Positions 43,293 through 55,385 of a stretch of 64,000 nucleotides of DNA are shown here, piece after piece. The DNA comes from Oscheius onirici. Its lineage: Eukaryota; Nematoda; Chromadorea; Rhabditida; Rhabditidae. The first letter of the stretch is position 1. The number at the start of each line of letters is the position of its first letter. Under the pieces are notes generated by a model. That model was given only the letters and a program-made list of their open reading frames with translations. It searched no databases and had not been told where the DNA came from. The DNA lies in assembly GCA_932521025.1 (NCBI GenBank), contig OW051472.1, forward strand, positions 5,952,001-6,016,000, given 5' to 3'. The position numbers and the translations under genes were made by a program.

Positions 43293-44026
43293 ATGACAAC
43301 GGGAGAATCACGCTTAGTTGTGCCGGGAGAAAGTATTCTGAACAGTAGTGCCGATATACGTCCAGGCAAAGGCTGCTATGAGCTACATAACAACATTCGA
43401 TCGTCTCTAACCGGCTTTGTTTTCGTTAAAGAAGAAGTTGTGGTATTTTGATGCTTGCTAAGTTTGTTAAAAACATTTTCAGAAAGATAAAGTTGTCAAA
43501 GTGGTCGAGGTTAGACGACGAGAAGAGCAGCAGGATCACGTGATCCCGTATATTGGCGGAATTGTCACAGCTCGTGTTCTAAACATTGGATCCAAGTAAG
43601 CAATGTTTTTTCTCTAATGTAAAGCTATAGATTCGCCAAATGTCAGTTAATTTGTGTAGAAGATAGTCCTTTGACAAGTGAATATTCAGCCATCTTGAGA
43701 AAAGAGGACATTAGACTTCAAAATCGAGAGGAGGTCGGTTCTCTATCTTTTCTCCCATGTATCTTCTGTAATTTCAGGTGAATCTAGCCAAATGTGTGCA
43801 ACCAGAAGATATAATTGTGGGCAGAGTGATCAGTTTCGGCGACAATCAAACATCGTTTATTCTTTCCATCGCCGAAGAGCAACTCGGCGTCGTCAGCGCA
43901 TACAGCGAAGACGGGGAACGGATGATTTGCAAGGACTTTGAATCTATGCAAGGAGTCCGAACGGGCTGTGTCGAGCCTCGAAAAGTCGCCAAAATTCCCG
44001 ATCTCAACAGTCGCAATTTTAAATAG
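43293..44026 (+). CDS. exos-1: Exosome subunit CSL4 (EXOSC1)
   Basis: The start is set at 43293 because TTTCAG ends two bases before it; an upstream in-frame ATG at 43224 precedes that acceptor. The N-terminal part LVVPGESILNSS, PGKGCYELHNNIRSSLTGFV matches CSL4's start (VxPGxxL...PGxGTY..). The S1 domain follows (VEVRRREEQQ, YIGGIVTARVLNI, AILRKEDIR), then the C-terminal half (KCVQPEDIIVGRVISFGD, FILSIAEEQLGVVSA). CSL4 is a cap subunit of the RNA exosome, recruiting partners in nuclear RNA decay. It is about 205 residues with three or four short introns. A ZC3H3-like gene follows 147 nt downstream. Confidence 0.92.
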
Positions 44027-44172
44027 CCACGCTCATATTGTTATTTGTTGATTTTTTGTTATGTGCGATGCTGGAGAAATATTTGTTTTTATCCTCACGT
44101 CGTTTCGCGATAATTATACCGTTATTTCTTCAACAATCAACTCCCTTCCAGATTTTGTAGACTTGTTATTTG

Positions 44173-46884
44173 ATGTTCGGGAGCAATTCGTGGAGTGTAA
44201 GTTCCCCTTTGTGTTCAACTCGAAATTAGCGCATTTTAGGGTCCAAACGGCCAGCATCGGATCTTTTTTCCAAATGGTCCGCAGCCACCACCGCGACCTC
44301 CAAGTATTCTGACACAACAATTCCCTTTCACCAATCCAAATGCGTTCAACTTGGCTGCTGCTAATTCAAACGTAAAAATCTCCTATTTTTCACTATTTAA
44401 AATTTGTAGAATAATCCGCTCTGGCTAAATCCTCCTCCGAAACCGCCGTCGATCTTCACCGGCTTCACAGATGTCAAGAAGACGGCAAAGAGGCTTGGAT
44501 ATCTTGCCGCAACACCGTGGAAAATACAATCGAAAGCGTGGGGCTTTGTTTTTCTATTAATTACAAAACTTGTCTTTAGAAAGACGGTAGACTTTGTTGA
44601 GCGAGCGACGACACGTCCTGATCAGATTGACGAAAAAGAGTACAAAGTGCTGGAGAATAAAGTCAAGGCTGCCATGACTCAGTTACAAAAGGAAGAAGCT
44701 AAAGATATTCACGACTTTACTAAGCAGAATTTATTGTTAACACATCCATCCACTCATTCGGTATCGTTCTTTTCGTCATCGAAACTCCGTTTTTAGCCTA
44801 TACCTGAGAGAATCAGTCCGCATGGACTGCGTCCAAAAGAATTTTGTGCGTATCCGTCAAGAAAGAGGAACTTTGATCTTGTGCAGCAGAGTCAGGAATA
44901 TAATCAGCGGAGATACCAGGTAGATTATTAGAAATTGCCTGTACAAACGATATTTGAGTGGAAAAAATTGGAGAAAGCTTCTAAATTTGAATACGAGTTT
45001 CCTTACTTGTCCTCTTTGACCAGAATAACCAGTACCGTGTTTTTTTACATATAGAGTGTACATACCTTAGAGAGCGTAGTTCTAACTATTTCTTGTCTGA
45101 ATATCCAACATTTATATGCTATAACGTGCTACGCAGTTAAACTCCCGTCAATTTGAATTTAAAATGTTGGGCCGATTCAAATATGTTGTCTATATATTAA
45201 ACAGACTAGCAATTTCAGAAGTACCCCCATGACACCGGAGAATACATTGTGCAGACGTCAACAAAACTCATTCGTAATAGGACTATTCTCAAGCCGGCAC
45301 AGAATAACATGAAATTGTCTCGCGCAGAGGAAGTTGATACGTCCGTTGGTCAGTCTTTTTTGCAGAAATACCAAAAATACGGCACTTAGATTCTGAGAAA
45401 ACTACGCCTGAGCCGGAAATCACGATACAGCTTCAGGACTCGTCACAGAATTCCGATGACAATGGTAGTTACACGTCTTTTTGCAAACCGAAAGTCTAAT
45501 TCAGATTCTCCTAACGGTGTGCTTGTAGTTTGCGAGACTTCCAAAACGCCGGAAAGAGCACCTCGTCCCCATGATCGCTCTCCGGAGAAGACTGCTCGAT
45601 CATCGTCACATTCGTCAACGTTGCCTCATCGCGGACAAATGTCTCTCCGGAACATAAAAGGCCAGAAAATTACGGGAGATTCGAGAGAGTGTTTTAATCA
45701 TCTTACATCGACCTGCAAGGTTTGTATACTTTTTGTAATACTTCGGCTGGCAGCCCCTTTTCGGTGGGAACTTGCATCAAACGCTCATTACGTTCAAAAG
45801 TAAGTGGATAGCGCTGATATTAGTAAATTTAACCGTTTGACGCAAGTTTCAGCCGATAAATTCAAATAGATGGTAGCTAGCCGAAGTATTGCGGCATTTT
45901 TTCTTTTCTTTTTTTAGGCCGGAATTTTCTGCCGTTTCGAACACAGCGGCTCCGCCGCTCATCAGCGAATCAAAGTTTGCCAAAGGTATGCGCTTATGAT
46001 TGCCCACAAAATCGAGTCATTTTCTAGACTTTTGCGTGGACTGTGTCGCCCGGACAATGGACATTGTCATTGCGAGCACATAGCTCTGCTTCCTCATCAG
46101 TACCCGCTCTGTGTCTTTTTCGCTCGAGGAGACTGTTCCATGGGCGATAAATGCGTTCTTCTCCACGTGAAATATAGCAATGCAGCCAAACATTGTCCCG
46201 AATTCATACGAGGAACGTGTTTCGCTGGAAATAAGGTAGTTGATCGATGTGTATTGCTTGGTCCAGTGCGTAAGTTGCCGCTTACTAATGGAACAGTTGC
46301 TGGTTCGCTTCCTGCTATGATGAGTACAAAATGGTGCGGATGGGTGAAGAACGCGTTCTTCTACGTTCGGAGGACTGCGCACCTGCGTGATGCTCATCTA
46401 ATCTTCTCTCTGAGCTTATTTTTTCTTTTTGATAAAACTTACACGGGTATAAGGCTCGCTGACTTTGAGAAAATCTCCTTCAAGAAAATAAGTTGACACT
46501 TACTTTAAGAAAATCCCCATCAGCCGCATGTGCAATAAAATGTGGCTTGTTCAAAAATGAGAACGACAGCCGTGACCGGAAATTTCTTCACCGTAGGACC
46601 ATTTTGCATCGAAATACTGAACACTCAGCCAAATTTCAGGCCGAGCAGCTTACTTTAACGCGCTAAATGAATTCCACATTGCTGGTTAAGGAAGTCGTTC
46701 TTATTTTTGAAAAAGACTAATGACATTTTTCAGTGCGACTACGCCCACAGCTACCCCTACGGCACGACGAAAGAAAAAGGAACACTGGAGGAGATTCCGT
46801 AGGCTTCTTTTCTAATCTTACCGTCTTTTTAGAGCCCCTCCGACAAATGACCAAAATGCGAGTACTTTCAAGTGGATTGAATAA
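44173..46884 (+). CDS. CCCH zinc-finger protein, ZC3H3-like
   Basis: Start at 44173 after TTCCAG. A Pro-rich start (PNGPQPPPRPPS) leads to KTVDFVERATTRPDQID and a Ser/Arg-rich middle. The C-terminus holds five CCCH fingers in a row: CFNHLTSTCKAGIFCRFEH, CQRLLRGLCRPDNGHCHCEH, CVFFARGDCSMGDKCVLLH, CPEFIRGTCFAGNKCDYAH, plus an H-rich spacer. This tandem layout is that of ZC3H3/Smicl. Human ZC3H3 is nuclear, aids mRNA adenylation and export, and is a component of PAXT, which links polyadenylated nuclear RNA to the exosome. The stop is 46802, or 46884 if an intron at 46799-46834 is used. The intron 46236-46733 carries a foldback element. Confidence 0.8.
46547..46725. repeat. Foldback MITE-like element in ZC3H3-like intron
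   Basis: Left end TTGTTCAAAAATGAGAACGAC, right end (inverted) GTCGTTCTTATTTTTGAA. Its interior has ACTCAGCCAAATTTCAGG, the same phrase as CCCAGCCAAATTTCAG at about 31768. It is one family with 31700-31862. Confidence 0.6.
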
Positions 46885-47254
46885 CCGTCACCATTGTTTT
46901 CCGGTATTTTCCAACCATCGCCTCCTTTTTCTTACAATTTTTCAGTATTTCCTCAAATTCGTTGCAATTGTGTGCCTTCAATTGACAGGTAAAGTTTAGA
47001 CGCGCTAGAATGTGCCTCCCCGTGAAGAGATTAGTACAAGAGTCGTCGAAAAAAAAGAGAAAAAGGGCTATTGCTATTGAAAATTTACCAATAAATGTTA
47101 TTTCTTTGCTTGTTGTTCATTTGTCAATGATTCTGGTCTTCACCAATAATTGTATCCTCGATGAATAAACTTGGTAACAATTCAGCAGGCAGCCCATTTA
47201 TTTCGCACGCCGAGTTTGTTAGTGAATGAGTCGTTGAAATCGTCGAACCCTGCC

Positions 47255-48035
47255 CAGGGATGGCAAACCTGGCCGGCCGGCCAGGTCAGGTTGTGAACAC
47301 GGCGTCAACCTGGCCTGGCCAGGCCAGATTGTAACCGGCGCGCCAAACCTGGCCCAACCTGGCCAGGTTTGGCGGCTAGGATCACGGCGGCTTACTGTAG
47401 CAAATCGATAAAATTCGATTTTTCTCTAGTTTTCTTATTATATTGTCGTTGTTTGTGACTTTTTAACGTGTTGCAACCAAAAAAAGAAAAAAGTAACATC
47501 TAGTACAAGAAAAATAGAGTTTTATCTGTTGCAGTTGAAATTGACCAGCCGTTGATATTGACCGGAAATTTCACTTTTTCTATTTTTATCGATCTTTTTT
47601 GATTTTATTTTCTTTTATTATTGTAGAATATCCTATTAGGAACGTTTTGATACCAAAACGACCGAAAAAAAAATCGGAAAAATACACTTGAAAACAATTT
47701 CACAAGCCATGTTTGGTTGTTTTGGGCTTAGCAGAGCCTTTAGCCCATATAAACGGCTGGTTTTGGTCTTAAAAGATGAGGAATGAATCAATCTATCTAT
47801 TTTGATAGAAAAAAAACGGAAAAAAAATAAATAAAAAACCCAAAATAATGAATTTCCGGCCAATATCAACGGTCGGTCAATTTCAACTGCAATATATCGA
47901 TTTGCTACAGTAACCCGCGGCGAGGGTCCCGCCGCGATCCTAGCCGCCAAACCTGGCCAGGTTTGGCGCGCTGTTTACAACCTAACCTGGCCTGGCCGGC
48001 GCGACTTTTTCGGCCAGGTTTGCCACCACTGCCAG
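47255..48035. mobile_element. Large foldback DNA element, CCTGGCC-rich ends
   Basis: The left arm begins TGGCAAACCTGGCCGG and proceeds CGCCAAACCTGGCC, GGCGGCTAGGATC, TTACTGTAGCAAATCGAT, GTTGCAGTTGAAATTGACC. The right arm gives the exact inverse order (GGTCAATTTCAACTGCAA near 47876 to CCAGGTTTGCCACCA near 48025). Arms span 150-300 nt each, with the left interrupted by AT-rich sequence near 47410-47510. No transposase ORF is visible; 47636-47950 is an ORF on the minus strand without family resemblance. A non-autonomous foldback element is the best reading. It lies between two genes. Confidence 0.75.
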
Positions 48036-48195
48036 GCCTGAAATTCTGGGCCCGGCCTGGGGGCAGTCCCGGAAGAGAATTTTGGTATTTCTCGATCAAA
48101 AAGGGTATTTCCTACCCACGGCTAAGTCCGGAAACCAGGCCGGCCTGGGTCTGGCCCAGGCCTAAAAGTTCCGGCCTGGCCTGGCCCGGAGCCAT
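48036..48195. repeat. GC-rich palindromic repeat adjoining the foldback element
   Basis: CCAGGCCTGAAATTCTGGG...CCGGCCTGGGGGCA on the left and TGGCCCAGGCCTAAAAGTTCCGG...CCTGGCCCGGAGCC on the right are approximate complements round an AT-richer centre (GAATTTTGGTATTTCTCG). It abuts the larger element and may be part of a nested insertion. Confidence 0.5.
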
Positions 48196-48221
48196 GTCTA
48201 CCTTACTGACAAAAGTTACAG

Positions 48222-50502
48222 ATCAAGCTGGCTCAACCGCGAAGTCGAAGAGTCTACTTCCGTCCGGAAGAGGAGACGGTAGCAGAAACTGGACACATTG
48301 AAGAAGAGCAGAGTGAAATTAATGTAGACGGAGAGGACGAAAAGTAGGGACTTTTTTCGGCAATTTCTTTTTAGCGGTTCCACCAAAACACTCATTACAG
48401 TCTTTTTTGAGCAGATTTCAGCTAACTATTGTTCTAATTTGTAGTTTTTGATTTTGCCTGTAACGTTATAGCGCATCAAAATGCCAAGTTTAAGCACGAT
48501 TTCACGGCCTGATTTTGAGACGGCTAAAACAAAAAATTCTTGTTAAACTAAAGCTCATTATAGGCTAAATGTCGGTCCAATGGAATCACCGACTCGTCAA
48601 TGGCAGCGGATGGGCGTCTCTAAACGACCCTATACAGAGGTACGAGATTCCCTTTTTTTCTTAAAAAATATTCTAGGAGCAAATTGTGGACGAGATTGTT
48701 CATCAATACAGCTCGGGTGAATATGCTGACGTTTCGAGACAAAGGATAAAGTTGAAGAAGTTGCCGCCTGGCCCTGATTCTCCTCAATTCATCCAACGCA
48801 TGCAGGCAATGCCGGACAAGTCTATGGAATCTCAGGTAACATTTTTTATGCTATTTTTTCTTTGGCCAACCTTCTTATAGGTCATTGCCCCTCAAATTAA
48901 AAAAAACTGTATCGTTCGATCAAATTTTGTGTTTTCGACGCTTTGGTGGCTGTTTTGCAAACTGAATTCAATAAAAATACTCATAGAACATGAAAATTGG
49001 TGAGAAAACTCAAAATGTGTTTGCAGATGCAGGAAATTGAATACGATGAAAGAAACCAGCAGCTGGCGACTTCGCATCAAGGTGCTCGTGTTGTATCAAT
49101 GAGCGGCAGAATGAATGAAAATGCGAGAATGTATTCAAGAGGAAGCATCATGAACGGTTAGTTTTGTCTCAAAAACGAGAAAAACCAGCAGATTTCAGCC
49201 AATACTCCTCGTCTCTCTCAGGTAGCACCCGTCCGAATGCCCGGAACGGCTTCTCAGCTCGCCTCACAGCGTTTGCCATCCATCACAGGCGGTCCTCCGA
49301 AGGAAAACAAGCCGTTGAAAGTCGTTACACTTATGTAAGTTTTTTTTGTTCAAATGTTTTAAAACCGAGAATTTTTTTTCGAAACCGAAGGCACGCTTTT
49401 AACTTCTTTATTTTGTAGACCGAATTCTCGCAGACCAAATGGTGGACCTCCTCGACCAGTCGTCAGCTCTATTCGCTCCATCGGCGGTTCCACTCTTGCC
49501 AAAGGCCATAAAATTCCACATCTGTCCATTGAGAAGCAAGCAGATGCGATTATCAATCAATCTATCAAGCTGGGAGACCATCTCATAAGCGGACAGTCGA
49601 TTGGAGACTTTAACCGTGTCGTCGAGCTGCTTAACGTAACAATATGCGTCATTTTTTTCATATAAAAAGATATTTAGGGCCAAATTCAAGACCTCCAGGA
49701 GGATAACAAACGCCTGAATATGATGTATACGGGACTGGTCGATTTCAAAGATAACAGGATCAAACAGCTGGAAAATATTGTGGAAAAGTTGCGAAACGAG
49801 CTGACTGTCGCTGTAAAGAACTGGCATGCTCAAATGATTGTAGCTGGAACGTCTCTGGTGGATCCGAATAAGACTTCTCAAGTCGTTCAGGTAACTTTGT
49901 TTGTCTTGTTGAGCTTGTTCGCTGTCTCCGTGCAGATCCCATGTCCCTACTCTAAATTGCCTCTCGAAGATTTGATTTCTAGCAATTTTTCGCTGAACAG
50001 ATACACGGTTAAAACTAAAATATGGGTTTTCACCATTTTTCACGTTTTAACCCGTTTATCGAGTTCAGCGTATAAAAAAACCGCCCTGAACGTGAAAAAT
50101 TGGTCGAAAGTGACAAGAAATAGACGCTTTTCCTACGTTTTTACAGTACAACCATTGTTACCTGCTGCAGTGAAATCAATTGTCTTGTTTTCAGCTTCAG
50201 CATTCGATGGGCCATCAAGGAAGACGTCCTCAGATTGCGCAAGTCACGCCGGAAGGAGATTGGATCATCGAAGCATCCAATGGCGAAATCGATAGCGAGT
50301 TGATCGAGGAGGAAGTGGACGAAGAGACCTTTTTGCGAATGCAGCAAATGCACGAAGGCAAGGCACTTTTTTTATTATATGAGACAAATATCCCAATTAA
50401 GATGGACAAGAACTTATTCTGCAACAACACGTAGATGTCGAGGAAGAGATTGTCGTGAGCAATGACGACATTCCATCCGACGAGCACCATAGCTGTGTCT
50501 AA
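48222..50502 (+). CDS. Unrecognised coiled-coil protein (start uncertain)
   Basis: From the acceptor at 48221 one reads RVYFRPEEETVAETGHIEEE, then VGPMESPTRQWQRMGVSKR, EEQIVDEIVHQYSSGEYADV, a Ser/Pro/Arg stretch, and a helical region: IEKQADAIINQSIKLGDHL, GQIQDLQEDNKRL, LVDFKDNRIKQLENIVEKL, which has heptad spacing typical of a coiled coil. The C-terminus is acidic (EEEVDEETFLRM, VEEEIVVSNDDIPSDE). No family is recognised. The first exon would be upstream, possibly across the foldback element, so the start is not defined. The last intron (about 50355-50432) has a GC donor (GAAG|GCAAGG). Exons agree in phase otherwise. Confidence 0.6.
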
Positions 50503-51410
50503 TTTCTTTCTTTTTGTCAAATTGTTGTTGATCTCTGTCAAAAAAATGTTATCAACGTTTCTGATCTCCTAAATGTGGTATACAAGGAATGTTCGAAGCC
50601 TATCTGACGCGATTTGGGACAAACCAGGGGCTGGTGATTGCGCGGGACAGTGTGATAAATCAGCAGCCCCCAATGAAGCTCTCCTGTCTGCCCGAAGTTG
50701 GCAAAGTGTTTAAACGTCAACGAGATGAGAGACCGACCATTGAGGTTTATCAGCTGGCTCAGTCTGGAGTGAGTACATTTTCTATCGGCTTAGTACATTT
50801 TCTATCTTTAAAAGAATTTTTTCTAACCCTAAGTTGTAGAACTCACGAGCAGACTTCCTAATTTGGATATTTAGAGACTTCTTTCGGACCTCTAAAAATA
50901 CTTGAAGAAGAGCTCATTACCATTAGTACATTACGATGATTAGAAAAACCCAAAGTTGTTCCAGTGGATTGTTGCTTCGCGAGTACATAGACTGAACAAA
51001 TAAGTATTCTCTGTATTCTTTCCCTTCCCCCACTGCCCTCGGCCTCAGCCCGGAGGCTGTTGGCCATTGATTTTCCCATTTTTAGTCGGCTGCTTTCTCG
51101 CGTGTCGATGGCCACACAAGCTTATGCCTCTGTTTCGAATCGACCCGTCTTCAGAAAATACTAGCTCTCCGTCTAATCTTCTCTTTTGCCTCTTGTTGTC
51201 GCTCACCTCATTTTTAGCTAGAGAAAAGAAAGAAATGTTGGTTTTCTAAACAATCACAAAAGTTTGTATTTTTGATTGCACGCATCTTTCGCGCGCCCTG
51301 ATTCACCTGTCCAGTCCCGATTGTTTGTCTTGTTGTGAAATGTTTTCCTCTCCCGGCAATAAAAACGCCGTTCAATTGGTAATTTTTTGCAATTACTGTT
51401 TTTTTCCACA
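50503..51410. other. Spacer before unc-18, with a weak ORF
   Basis: 50589-50770 (+) is open and reads EAYLTRFGTNQGLVIARDS, KVFKRQRDERPTIEVYQLA, then a GTGAGT donor. A possible next exon at about 51090 reads SRVSMATQAYASVSNRP. It might be a small gene; I do not recognise it. The rest is AT-rich. ATTTCTTTTTTC-like tracts precede unc-18. Support is weak. Confidence 0.3.
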
Positions 51411-51476
51411 ATGGCATTCTTTCAGTCCACATTTAATCGAAATCAGCCGACAGGATCTTCAGGAAGGCCGGCAAGC

Positions 51477-53636
51477 ATGTCGATGAAGCAGATTGTCGGC
51501 TATAGTAAGTTTCCCATGCCATTTTTGTAACTTTTCGGGTTTCAGAACTGTTGAACGATGTAATCAGACCTCTCAAAAAGCCCGATGGCCGTGGAGCTTG
51601 GAATGTCCTGATTGTCGATCGTCTGGCGATGCGAATGCTTTCGGCCTGCTGCAAAATGCACGACATTATGGAAGGTGATTTATTGTTCGTTTTCCGTACT
51701 TATTCAGTTATTTTATAGAAGGAATCACGATTGTGGAAGACATAAGCAAACGTCGCGAACCGTTGCCAAGCCTCGAAGCCATCTACATCATTGCCCCGAC
51801 CAAAGATTCCATTGACAAGCTCATCGGCGACTACACCGTTCGAAATCAGTACAAGGCTGCTCACGTCTTCTTTACCGAAGCATGTAGTGATCAGCTGGTT
51901 AATCAGCTAGGAAAGAGCGCCGCCTCTCGCTTCATCAAGACTTTCAAGGAGATCAACGTGGCATTTACGCCCTACGAAAGCCAGGTTTGTTGCTATTTTT
52001 TTACTTTTATTCATGACGGAAAATCTGCTACGCCTTTTTCCAGGTTTACACGTTGGACAGTCCTGACACCTTCTTCTTGTACTACAACCCACAAAAACAA
52101 GGCAGATTGACTGTCAATTTGGAGAGAATCGCCGAACAAATCGCAACAGTTTGTGCCACTCTGGGCGAATATCCTCATATAAGGTTCACCGTAACTTTGT
52201 CTTTGTAGCAAAATTTATCCAAGGTACCGCGCAGATCTCGACCGAAACGTCGATCTTGGTCACCTTGTCGAGCAAAAACTGGATGCTTACAAAGCCGATG
52301 ATCCGACTATGGGAGAGGGATCGGACAAGCAGCGTAGTCAACTCATCATTATTGGTTTGTGAACTATCCTTTTTCACATAAAAAATTGCAGATCGTGGCT
52401 TCGATTCCGTTACTCCGCTTCTCCACGAGCTCACTCTCCAGGCTATGTGCTACGATTTGCTAGGAATTGAGAACGACGTTTATCGTTACGAGACCGGAGG
52501 AAGCGACAGCACTGAAAAGGAAGTTCTTCTTGACGAAAACGACGATCTGTGGGTCGACAATCGTCACAAGCATATTGCTATCGTTTCACAAGAGGTAGTC
52601 CTTTTTTAAACTTGCTCGAAACAGTTGTTTAGGTCACAAAAGGACTGAAGAAGTTCAGTGATTCGAAGGCGGGAATAAAAGCCGATGCTAAATCGATCAA
52701 GGATCTGAGCATGATGATCAAGAAAATGCCGCAGTATCAAAAGGAGCTGAACAAGTTCAGTACGCATTTCCATCTGGCCGAGGAGTGCATGAAGCAGTAC
52801 CAAAACGGCGTGGATAAGCTATGTAAAGTAGAGCAAGATCTCGCCACGCAAATTGATGTGGAAGGTGAACGAGTCAAGGACCCCATGAAGATTATGGTCC
52901 CTCTTCTTATCGATCCGGCAGTGAGAACGGAAGACCGAATCCGACTTATCCTGCTCTACATTCTCAGCAAAAACGGTAGCAGATTGCCTTGCTAACTTCC
53001 ACTGTCTATTGTTTAGGCATTACCGAGGAAAATTTAAACAAGCTGCTCCAGCATGCCAATATTGATGCCGTTGAAAAGGAGACGATTACAAATGCCGGCT
53101 TCCTGGGACTCAACATAACAACCGATGTAAATATCTTGAACAGATCGGCTTAAACTTTCCCTTTTTCAGCAAGGACGCAAAAAGACGTGGACTCCTACAC
53201 GTAAAGATCGACCTCACGAGCAGGTCTATCAATCGTCGCGCTGGGTGCCAATGTTGAAAGATATAATGGAAGATGCGATTGACGACAAATTGGACCAGAA
53301 ACACTTCCCCTTCCTGACTGGACGTCAAGCCGGAACTACCTTCAGGTCAGGCGCTCCAGCCTCGGCTCGTTACGGTCAATGGCACAAGGATCGCGGTCAG
53401 CAGTCCACCTTCCGCAGTGGCCCTCGTCTCATCATCTACATCGTCGGCGGGCTGACCTATGCTGAAATGAGAGCTGCTTACGAAGTGACGGCGTCGAAAA
53501 AGCCGTGGGAAGTTGTCATCGGTTTGTTCTGATTTTTTGCTTAAATGCATTTTAAAATTCAGGATCGGACCAAATTATTACTCCAGAGAAATTCCTTTCC
53601 AACCTGCGTGATCTTAACAAGCCAAGAGACCAATGA
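51477..53636 (+). CDS. unc-18: UNC-18 (Munc18, Sec1/Munc18 family)
   Basis: Colinear with C. elegans UNC-18 over its whole length: [164 protein letters not shown] and the end [12 protein letters not shown] proteins clasp syntaxin/SNARE complexes and are needed for synaptic vesicle release. The start is set at 51477 because a TTTCAG acceptor at 51419-51424 precedes it and it matches C. elegans; the in-frame ATG at 51411 would add 22 residues. About nine exons, most introns near 50 nt. An AATAAA lies at 53927-53932. Confidence 0.97.
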
Positions 53637-54421
53637 CTAGTGGCTGGAGGATGGGCAACGACCGTTGTGGACGAAACTGCTTAGTAGAAAAAAAAAGAAC
53701 GTGCCCACCTCCAACCATTTCATTTACTGCCTGCAAAAATATCCCCGCTTTTCACCCCCTTAATGCAATAATTTCAAAAGGTGTCGATAGTCTTTTTACA
53801 TAGTTAATGTACATGTTATTTATTCGTAGGGAGCTTTTTTCGTCTCTATTAGCTCGCTTACATTCCATTTCCCAGTTTCTGCAAATCCCATTGCTTTTTC
53901 TTCGGTTTCTAATGTTGTCGGCGACCAATAAAGTTGCTTATAGAAATGTTGTTGAGCAAATTAGAGGAAAGAAAATAACTCAGGCTTTTTGGAATAAAAC
54001 ACGTTTGAAAGAGCGCACTATTTGAGCGGCCGGGGTCCCGCCACGAATTGCCTGCGAATCAATGACCGCCTACAGAAACCGACCATGAGCCATTCGACAA
54101 TTCTCTCGGTTTTCCTACTAAATTTTCTCTACTTTTTGTGCTTCTATTGCATTTCGTGATCTGTTTGCTGTTTCTATCAACATAGATGATGTTTTTACGA
54201 ACGTTTACGTATTCGAAAGTCCATTAGAATGCTGGAGCTTGTTGTTGAAATCGGTCTGTAATCATATTCTAGGTATATGTGCCTAGAAATTTCCTCTTGA
54301 TGAAGTATACTTTTGTTTATTCATTTTATTCGAACCGTTGAAATCTGTGCCCTCCATCGTTTTTCTTTTCCTCTACTTCCACATTTTACGTTACTTATGC
54401 TTTCAATTTGCAGGTAACAAA
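53637..54421. other. unc-18 3' region and rpl-35 upstream region
   Basis: About 785 nt without a convincing ORF. AATAAA at 53927-53932 could end unc-18. AATTTGCAG eight bases before the rpl-35 ATG is a probable trans-splice acceptor. Confidence 0.35.
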
Positions 54422-54982
54422 ATGACCAAGGTCAAGGCTCGTGATCTCCGTGGAAAGAAGAGAGAGGAACTGGAGAAGGATCTTGACACCCAAAAGCAGG
54501 AGCTTTCTTCATTGAGGGTAAGCGATTTCCTGCTCAATTTCATATTTCTCTTGAGAACTTGGAAGAATTTCTTATAATCCAAAATTCCAGGTTTCCAAGG
54601 TTACTGGAGGAGCACCCTCTAAGCTGTCCAAGATCCGCGTTGTCCGCAAGAACATCGCTCGTATCCTCACCGTTATCAACCAGAGTCAGAAGGCTGAATT
54701 GAGAAAGTATTTCTCTGTAAGTTTTTCACTATTTTTGATTTTCTTATTACGAACTAGTCTCAGTGAGCTAGTCTCAATGTTTTGCAACAACACTGAGGAT
54801 GTATTTTATCAAGTCTCATTTTCAATTTTCAGGATAAGAAGTACAAGCCCATCGACCTCCGTAAGAAGCAGACCCGAGCCATCCGTCGTCGTTTGACCAA
54901 GCACGAGCAGTCTCTGAAGACCGCCAAGCAACAGGCTAAGGAGAGAAAGTTCCCTCTTCGCAAATACGCAGTGAAAGCCTAA
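54422..54982 (+). CDS. rpl-35: 60S ribosomal protein L35 (uL29)
   Basis: Three exons, about 123 residues. [54 protein letters not shown] and [16 protein letters not shown], ending KYAVKA, match animal L35 throughout. It sits at the polypeptide exit tunnel of the 60S subunit. The second intron (about 115 nt) is longer than most; I see no clear snoRNA boxes in it. Confidence 0.98.
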
Positions 54983-55169
54983 ACTGTTATTGTTATCAAT
55001 GAAAGTTGAATGTACTTTCATATTTCGTTTGTTCAGTCTTTTCAATCGTCCGGGTTCGAACTGCTTTGGTTGGAACTTGTGACTGCTTGTAGCGTCGACT
55101 TTGAAGGAGGCTGTGTGAGAGGAACCTTATTCTGATTCTCGAGATGAGCTTTTCATTGCTCTTCATTAT

Positions 55170-55385
55170 ACTTGGGCGTCGAGTCACGAGCCGAGTCGAG
55201 TTCTGTACTGGCTCGCAAGTCGATTTTTTTTCAAATTCCGCGGCTCAAATACGAAGAAAATCGTTTGTTATTTCCCGTTTGTTGAGCCAAATAATGTTTA
55301 AAAAATCAGCTCGAGTCGAGCCGACTCGTGGCTCAAATCGAGCCCGACTCGGCTCGAGTCGAGTTACCCAAGTATACTCTTCATG
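55170..55385. repeat. Inverted-repeat element with GAGTCGAG-rich ends
   Basis: Left GTCGAGTCACGAGCCGAGTC (about 55178) and right GACTCGTGGCTC...GACTCGGCTCGAGTCGAG (about 55322-55370) are inverted copies round an AT-rich centre of about 100 nt. No ORF. It looks like a small non-autonomous DNA element between rpl-35 and the CLIK gene. Confidence 0.6.

Noticed and set aside
48190-48301. Start at the ATG in GCCATGTCTACC for the coiled-coil gene
   Set aside because: That frame reaches a stop at 48301, while another frame after the TTACAG acceptor stays open and continues through later exons. The real first exon was not found.
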